Assembly (NCBI GenBank): GCA_024276335.1
Contig: JAJRXL010000361.1
Location: 1-8,433, forward strand
Reading direction: 5' to 3'
DNA: 8,433 bases
DNA from: Bacteroidota bacterium
Lineage (GTDB): Bacteria; Bacteroidota; Ignavibacteria; SZUA-365; JAADGX01
The notes under the pieces: model-generated
The model's input: the letters and a program-made list of their open reading frames with translations, nothing else
Databases searched by the model: none
What the model was told of the DNA's origin: nothing
Made by a program: the position numbers and the translations under genes
Part shown: positions 4,736 through 8,433 of the stretch, piece by piece
How the letters are laid out: every line of letters begins with the position of its first letter
Numbering within the stretch: the first letter of the stretch is position 1

Positions 4736-6751
4736 ATGCGCACCGTGGGAAAGACCTGGCTTGCCCTGTGTTTCACCCTGTTCGCAAGCGTGCACACGTT
4801 GGCAGCGCAGCCAACCTTGTTCCTTGGCGCCATCGATACTTCTGCCTATCCGGCTCTCTCTTTTCCTTTCCGCGTCACAAACGGCGGCACCCTTTTCCGG
4901 CCGAACGACGCCACCCCACGCAAGCTCGTCGAAAACGGCGCCGATCTTTCTTTCACTATCGACTGCCCGGAACAACGACGCCTACCCGTATCCATTGCCA
5001 TTGGAGTGGAGCGAAGCCTTGTCAACGACCTGCCCGAAGCCCGGAACGCCGCCCGCGCGTTCCTCCGCCACCTGCGATTTACCGACAACGGCGATGAAGC
5101 CTCGCTCTGGACGTTCGCCACGTTTATCGACCGACGGGTTCCCGTCACACGCGACAGCGCCCGCCTCGACAGCGAAACGCGCGCGATTACGGACGCCCCC
5201 TTCCCTTTCAACGGAACCGCCCTGTACGAGTGCATGCACCGCGCCGTCGAGGACATCAACGAGTTCGGAAGAGGAGCGATCAAGGCCGTCGTCTTCTTTA
5301 CCGACGGCGTCAACAACACGCGGAATTTCAGCCGCACCCTCGATGACGTAGTGACGCGGGCAAACACCGACGACATCCGTGTGTTCGTCATCGGGGTAGG
5401 AAACAAGCCCGACGGGCAGGCCGCCATGATCGACTTGTGCAGGCGGACCAACGGCTTCTTCGTGCACGCTTCCGATCCCCGTGCGGTGGACTCCGTGTAC
5501 GACGCCTTGTCCTTTGAGCCTGTTGACGACTACTGGTGTACCGCCCGTTACCTCACTCCCCTTTGCGCCAACGGCGCCGTGCGAACCGTGGAAGTGTCCT
5601 TTTTCCTGCCCGGCGACACGGCCGCAGCCGCGACCTCGTACAAGGCGCCGCGCAGGCCGTGGGAACTCGACCCCGTCCCGGCTTGGGTTTCCCCGCCATC
5701 GATCGACGCCGCGACGGGCGACACCGTCGTATTCGCCCTCGGTTTTTCGCCGCGCTCCGGCATGGCACTCACCACCCTTCGCTTCGTCGTTCGACACCCC
5801 GGGATGGAAACAACCGGCGCGTTCACGGTTCACCCTGATTTCGCACGCTGGTCGATGCTGGTACGACCCGGCCGGGAACAGACCCAGGTCGTAATCACCA
5901 CCGGCGGGGCGACGGTGCAACCCGGCGATCATACGTTCCTGTACCTTCCCGTCGTTGCGCGCGCCCCCGGCCCGCGGCGGGTCTTGGTTCACCTGGCCGA
6001 AAACGAGGAAGGATGTATAACCCTGGTGCCCGCCATTCCCCGACGCGACGTTGTCATCAGCGCGGATACCGCGTACGGCATGCCGGGCAGGCCCGTGTTC
6101 GTTCCCATCCGCGCAAGGGGGCTTGCCTTGCCGGAAGGAATCCAGGCCGTCGTATTGCGTGTCGCCGTACCGTCGAATTGGGCAGCGTTCGCTCCCGGCC
6201 GGGAATTCACTCTTTCCCCAGCTCTCGCGGGATGGCACATCCACGCGGCGGCGCTTGCTTCCGACGCGAGCGAGCAAACCCTTACACTTGAGTTGCACGG
6301 CCCCCCGGTCACAGGGGCAGCCCTCCTCGGTGAAATCGGGATTCTGCCCCGACTCGATGCACGGGGACCTATTCCCGTCACGTTGGAGCACAGCGTCGTC
6401 AACGTTTTCGATCCCGTCCCGGATGCCCAGTACTCGCCCGGCCTCGTCGTTCTTTCCGGCACCTGCCGCAGCGGCGGCGTCCGGCGCGAGGGATTGACCG
6501 TGAGCCCGGCCATGCCCAACCCGTCGGCATCCGAAGCCACGTTCAGGGTTTCGCTCACAAGGGAAACCCGTGTGCGGGTGGAACTCTTCGACGCATTGGG
6601 ACGGCGGCGCCAGTCCATACCGCCACGTAGATACGCGCCGGGATCTTCCCTCGTGCACCTCGATTGCAGGAGCCTTCCCCCCGGCATGTACATCGCGAGG
6701 TTCTCCACCGACGTGCACGCCGTCCATCGCACTGTGATACTGGTACGATAG
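4736..6751 (+). CDS. Secreted von Willebrand A domain protein with T9SS sorting domain
   Basis: The 671-residue product begins with a signal peptide (basic MRTVGK, hydrophobic core, LAA-Q at about 22-25). An ENGADLSF segment (about 67-74) leads into a von Willebrand A domain (about 70-260) with GTALYECM (Thr161) and VVFFTDGVNN (Asp190). The usual DxSxS metal motif reads GVERS (90-94), so the first Asp is missing. A beta-rich region follows (about 320-575), including ADTAYGMPGRPVFVPI, which resembles the start of cohesin-like domains. The last 85 residues have PNPSASEATFRV, RVELFDALGRR, LPPGMYIARF and a terminal TVILVR, the pattern of a type A T9SS C-terminal domain. It is therefore probably exported and released or anchored at the cell surface. 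The frame extends to a TTG at 4673, but the signal peptide fixes the ATG at 4736. Ligand unknown. Confidence 0.85.
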   Translation: MRTVGKTWLALCFTLFASVHTLAAQPTLFLGAIDTSAYPALSFPFRVTNGGTLFRPNDATPRKLVENGADLSFTIDCPEQRRLPVSIAIGVERSLVNDLPEARNAARAFLRHLRFTDNGDEASLWTFATFIDRRVPVTRDSARLDSETRAITDAPFPFNGTALYECMHRAVEDINEFGRGAIKAVVFFTDGVNNTRNFSRTLDDVVTRANTDDIRVFVIGVGNKPDGQAAMIDLCRRTNGFFVHASDPRAVDSVYDALSFEPVDDYWCTARYLTPLCANGAVRTVEVSFFLPGDTAAAATSYKAPRRPWELDPVPAWVSPPSIDAATGDTVVFALGFSPRSGMALTTLRFVVRHPGMETTGAFTVHPDFARWSMLVRPGREQTQVVITTGGATVQPGDHTFLYLPVVARAPGPRRVLVHLAENEEGCITLVPAIPRRDVVISADTAYGMPGRPVFVPIRARGLALPEGIQAVVLRVAVPSNWAAFAPGREFTLSPALAGWHIHAAALASDASEQTLTLELHGPPVTGAALLGEIGILPRLDARGPIPVTLEHSVVNVFDPVPDAQYSPGLVVLSGTCRSGGVRREGLTVSPAMPNPSASEATFRVSLTRETRVRVELFDALGRRRQSIPPRRYAPGSSLVHLDCRSLPPGMYIARFSTDVHAVHRTVILVR

Positions 6752-6757
6752 CGTCCC

Positions 6758-6788
6758 TTGTCCAGCCGCGACGCCTCTTGTATTTTAC
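6758..6788 (+). promoter_or_regulatory. Candidate promoter of the class V aminotransferase gene
   Basis: In the 74-base gap after the VWA gene, TTG (6758-6760) is followed after exactly 20 bases by TATTTTAC (6781-6788), which matches TAnnTTTG except at the last two positions. Transcription would start about 30 bases before the ATG at 6826. The match is partial, so the gene could equally be read through from upstream; no terminator is visible in the gap. Confidence 0.35.
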
Positions 6789-6825
6789 ACCGGAAATAGT
6801 TGCCTGAAGAAAACATCGAAAATCC

Positions 6826-8289
6826 ATGACAGCCGATCACATCATCTTTCCGCAAACAGTTTCCGAGCTGCGCGCCAATATCATGGGAATCGACGCCGAA
6901 GCGCCCGTTCTGGATGGAACCACCCTGCCATATGTCTTCCTGGACAACGGCGCCAGCACGCCCGCGTTCAGGCAGGTGTTCCAGGTACTGGAGCGCTTCA
7001 TGCAGTATTACTCCGCTGTTCACCGGGGAACGGGGTTCAAGGCCATCCTGGCCACGGAGGCCTTCGACGAGGCGCATGCCGTGGCCGGGCGTTTCGTCCA
7101 CGCCGACCTGGAACGCAACACCGTTATCTTCCTCAAGAACACCACCGAGGCCGTGAACAAGCTCGCAAACCGCACCCGGTGGCGCGACGGCGACGTGGTC
7201 ATCACGACCCTCATGGAACACCACTCCAACGATCTCCCGTGGCGGAAGTACGCCCGCGTCGTTCACGTCGGTGTGAACGATTTCGGCTACCTCGACATGC
7301 GGTCACTTCGAGATGCGTTCGAACAATACAAGAACAACGTCCGGATACTCTGCGTGACCGGCGCATCCAACATCACCGGCATCGTCAATCCCGTGCACGA
7401 GCTTGCGGAGCTTGCCCACCGGTACGGAGCAATGATTTTCGTTGACGCGGCCCAACTCGTGCCGCATCGATCGATCGACGTGCTCCCCAACCACGATCCT
7501 GGGCACATCGACTTTCTCGCTTATTCCGCCCACAAGATGTACGCGCCGTTCGGAACCGGCGTGCTCATCGGTCCTACCGACTGGTTCATGGAAGGCGATC
7601 CCGACATGGTGGGGGGTGGCGTAGTGGAGATCGTGGAGGAAGATTTCGTGGCCTGGAGCCCTCCTCCCGCCAGGGAAGAAGCGGGCAGCACAAACGTTCC
7701 GGGGGGCATCGCGCTGGCCGCCGCCATACGCGTCCTGGAAGGGGTGGGCCTGGACGCCATCGCCGAGCACGAACGTGCATTGATTGCGTATGCCGTGGAG
7801 AAACTGCGCGAGGTTCCCGGGCTGACCATCTACGGGCCGGGAAAGGATTCACTCGAAGACAAGGTGGGAGTTTTGACGTTCAACATCCAGGACGTCCCGC
7901 ATTCCCTGGTCGCCAGTATCCTCAGTTGCGAGGGCGCGGTCGGCGTGCGGAACGGATGCTTTTGCGCTCATCCCTACGTGAAACGGCTCTTGAAATTCAA
8001 CGAAGACAATGCGAAAGCCGTTACCGCGGAAATACTCGGCGGCAACCGGACCAACCTGCCCGGCATGGTACGCGCCAGTTTCGGTTGTTACAACAACAGG
8101 GACGACATCGATCGCCTTGCGGAAATGCTGTGTGTCGTCGCCCGGAAACAATACAAGGGCACGTACCGCCTCGACAGGGCTTCGGGCTCGTACTGGCCGG
8201 AGGGGTTTCGCTACCCGCTGCACGACTACTTTCCATACCTCTCCTTCACCGAAGCCGCCGTGGCCGATACGTACGCCGGGAAAACCTGA
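6826..8289 (+). CDS. Class V aminotransferase, cysteine-desulfurase (SufS)-like
   Basis: This is a PLP enzyme of the class V aminotransferase fold, 487 residues. FLDNGASTPAF (38-48), NTTEAVN (105-111), MEHHSNDLPW (130-139), and FVDAAQLVPHR (205-215; Asp207 and Gln210 at the cofactor) lead to YSAHKMYAPFGTG (233-245), where Lys237 should bind PLP. NGCFCAHP (376-383) places Cys380 where SufS-type desulfurases carry their catalytic cysteine, and VRASFG (415-420) supplies the substrate-carboxylate arginine (Arg416). The gap between that Cys and Arg is about 20 residues longer than in SufS. An extra C-terminal segment of about 45 residues includes SYWPEGFRYPLHDYFPYLSF. No suf or isc genes are nearby, so cysteine desulfuration is likely chemistry, not proven; a related lyase or epimerase is possible. 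No Shine-Dalgarno is visible. Confidence 0.88.
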   Translation: MTADHIIFPQTVSELRANIMGIDAEAPVLDGTTLPYVFLDNGASTPAFRQVFQVLERFMQYYSAVHRGTGFKAILATEAFDEAHAVAGRFVHADLERNTVIFLKNTTEAVNKLANRTRWRDGDVVITTLMEHHSNDLPWRKYARVVHVGVNDFGYLDMRSLRDAFEQYKNNVRILCVTGASNITGIVNPVHELAELAHRYGAMIFVDAAQLVPHRSIDVLPNHDPGHIDFLAYSAHKMYAPFGTGVLIGPTDWFMEGDPDMVGGGVVEIVEEDFVAWSPPPAREEAGSTNVPGGIALAAAIRVLEGVGLDAIAEHERALIAYAVEKLREVPGLTIYGPGKDSLEDKVGVLTFNIQDVPHSLVASILSCEGAVGVRNGCFCAHPYVKRLLKFNEDNAKAVTAEILGGNRTNLPGMVRASFGCYNNRDDIDRLAEMLCVVARKQYKGTYRLDRASGSYWPEGFRYPLHDYFPYLSFTEAAVADTYAGKT

Positions 8290-8312
8290 GCCCCCGCGTT
8301 TACACTGCTCTG

Positions 8313-8433
8313 TTACACCCCATCATGATCACGGCCGAGAGGTGACGCCACGGCCAGCGCGCCGACCCACGTTACACCCGCGCCTTTCAATACCCTCGCG
8401 CATTCCCCGATCGTCGAACCGGTGGTAATAACG
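8313..8433 (-). CDS. ComF-family phosphoribosyltransferase, C-terminal part only
   Basis: Read from the right edge on the minus strand, 39 codons precede a TAA at 8315-8313. They begin VITTGSTIGECARVLKGAG, which matches the PRPP-binding loop of type I phosphoribosyltransferases (usually ...DDVITTGST...). The pattern after the loop (a helix with C-A-x-x-L-x-x-A-G, then a strand) is typical of the ComF/GntX group, which ends shortly after the loop. ComF is linked to DNA uptake in competent bacteria, but many homologues have no tested role. The N-terminal zinc-finger part and the loop's two aspartates lie outside the window. The gene converges on the aminotransferase gene with 23 bases between the stops. 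Another type I PRTase cannot be fully excluded. Confidence 0.72.
   Translation of the reverse strand, partial: VITTGSTIGECARVLKGAGVTWVGALAVASPLGRDHDGV

Noticed and set aside
4982..6727. A 581-codon open frame antisense to the VWA gene
   Set aside because: GC-rich genes often leave a long open frame on the opposite strand. The plus strand has a signal peptide, VWA motifs and a T9SS domain, while the antisense product shows no recognisable family and low-complexity Gly/Arg/His composition.
5989..7266. A 425-codon minus-strand frame spanning the VWA 3' end and the aminotransferase 5' end
   Set aside because: It overlaps two well-supported plus-strand genes, has no ribosome-binding site that I can see and no family motif.
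8290..8312. Shared terminator between the convergent aminotransferase and ComF-like genes
   Set aside because: The 23-base gap has no stem and no T-run on either strand.

Overview
The window reads as chromosomal DNA from a GC-rich member of the Bacteroidota/Chlorobiota/Ignavibacteriota/Kapabacteria (FCB) lineage. Three things in the sequence point there: a secreted protein with a C-terminal domain of the type IX secretion (T9SS) kind; an exact match to the Bacteroidota-type promoter (TTG-N20-TACCTTTG) ahead of rplM; and a gene order rplM-rpsI-rpsB-tsf-pyrH-frr, which I recall as common in this group. Shine-Dalgarno use is mixed: clear at rpsB, rpsI and frr, absent or weak elsewhere. I cannot name a genus.

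Layout. Positions 1-39 may hold the last codons of a plus-strand gene that enters from the left. Positions 40-378 hold no convincing gene. They are a patchwork of short, degenerate word repeats plus small inverted repeats. From 379 to about 4500 the minus strand carries a translation superoperon, read right to left: promoter (4466-4496), rplM (L13), rpsI (S9), rpsB (S2), tsf (EF-Ts), pyrH (UMP kinase), frr (ribosome recycling factor), and a strong intrinsic terminator (379-410). Two gaps hold secondary structure that could tune expression inside the operon: GC-rich competing inverted repeats between rpsI and rpsB, and an AT-rich hairpin between tsf and pyrH.

A divergent intergenic region (4421-4735) contains the rplM promoter and a separate long imperfect hairpin. 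To its right, on the plus strand, lie a 671-residue secreted protein (signal peptide, von Willebrand A domain with a degenerate metal site, beta-sandwich region, T9SS sorting domain) and a 487-residue class V aminotransferase/cysteine-desulfurase-like enzyme. The right edge cuts a minus-strand gene, convergent with the aminotransferase. Its last 39 codons contain a PRPP-binding loop of the ComF-type phosphoribosyltransferases.

Most of the window is ordinary housekeeping DNA. The points worth a second look are the repeat patchwork after the operon terminator, the intra-operon hairpins, the divergent-region hairpin, the VWA protein lacking the first MIDAS aspartate, and the unusual cysteine-desulfurase-like enzyme. 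I found no CRISPR array, tRNA, rRNA, insertion sequence or phage gene, and no convincing new multi-gene system.
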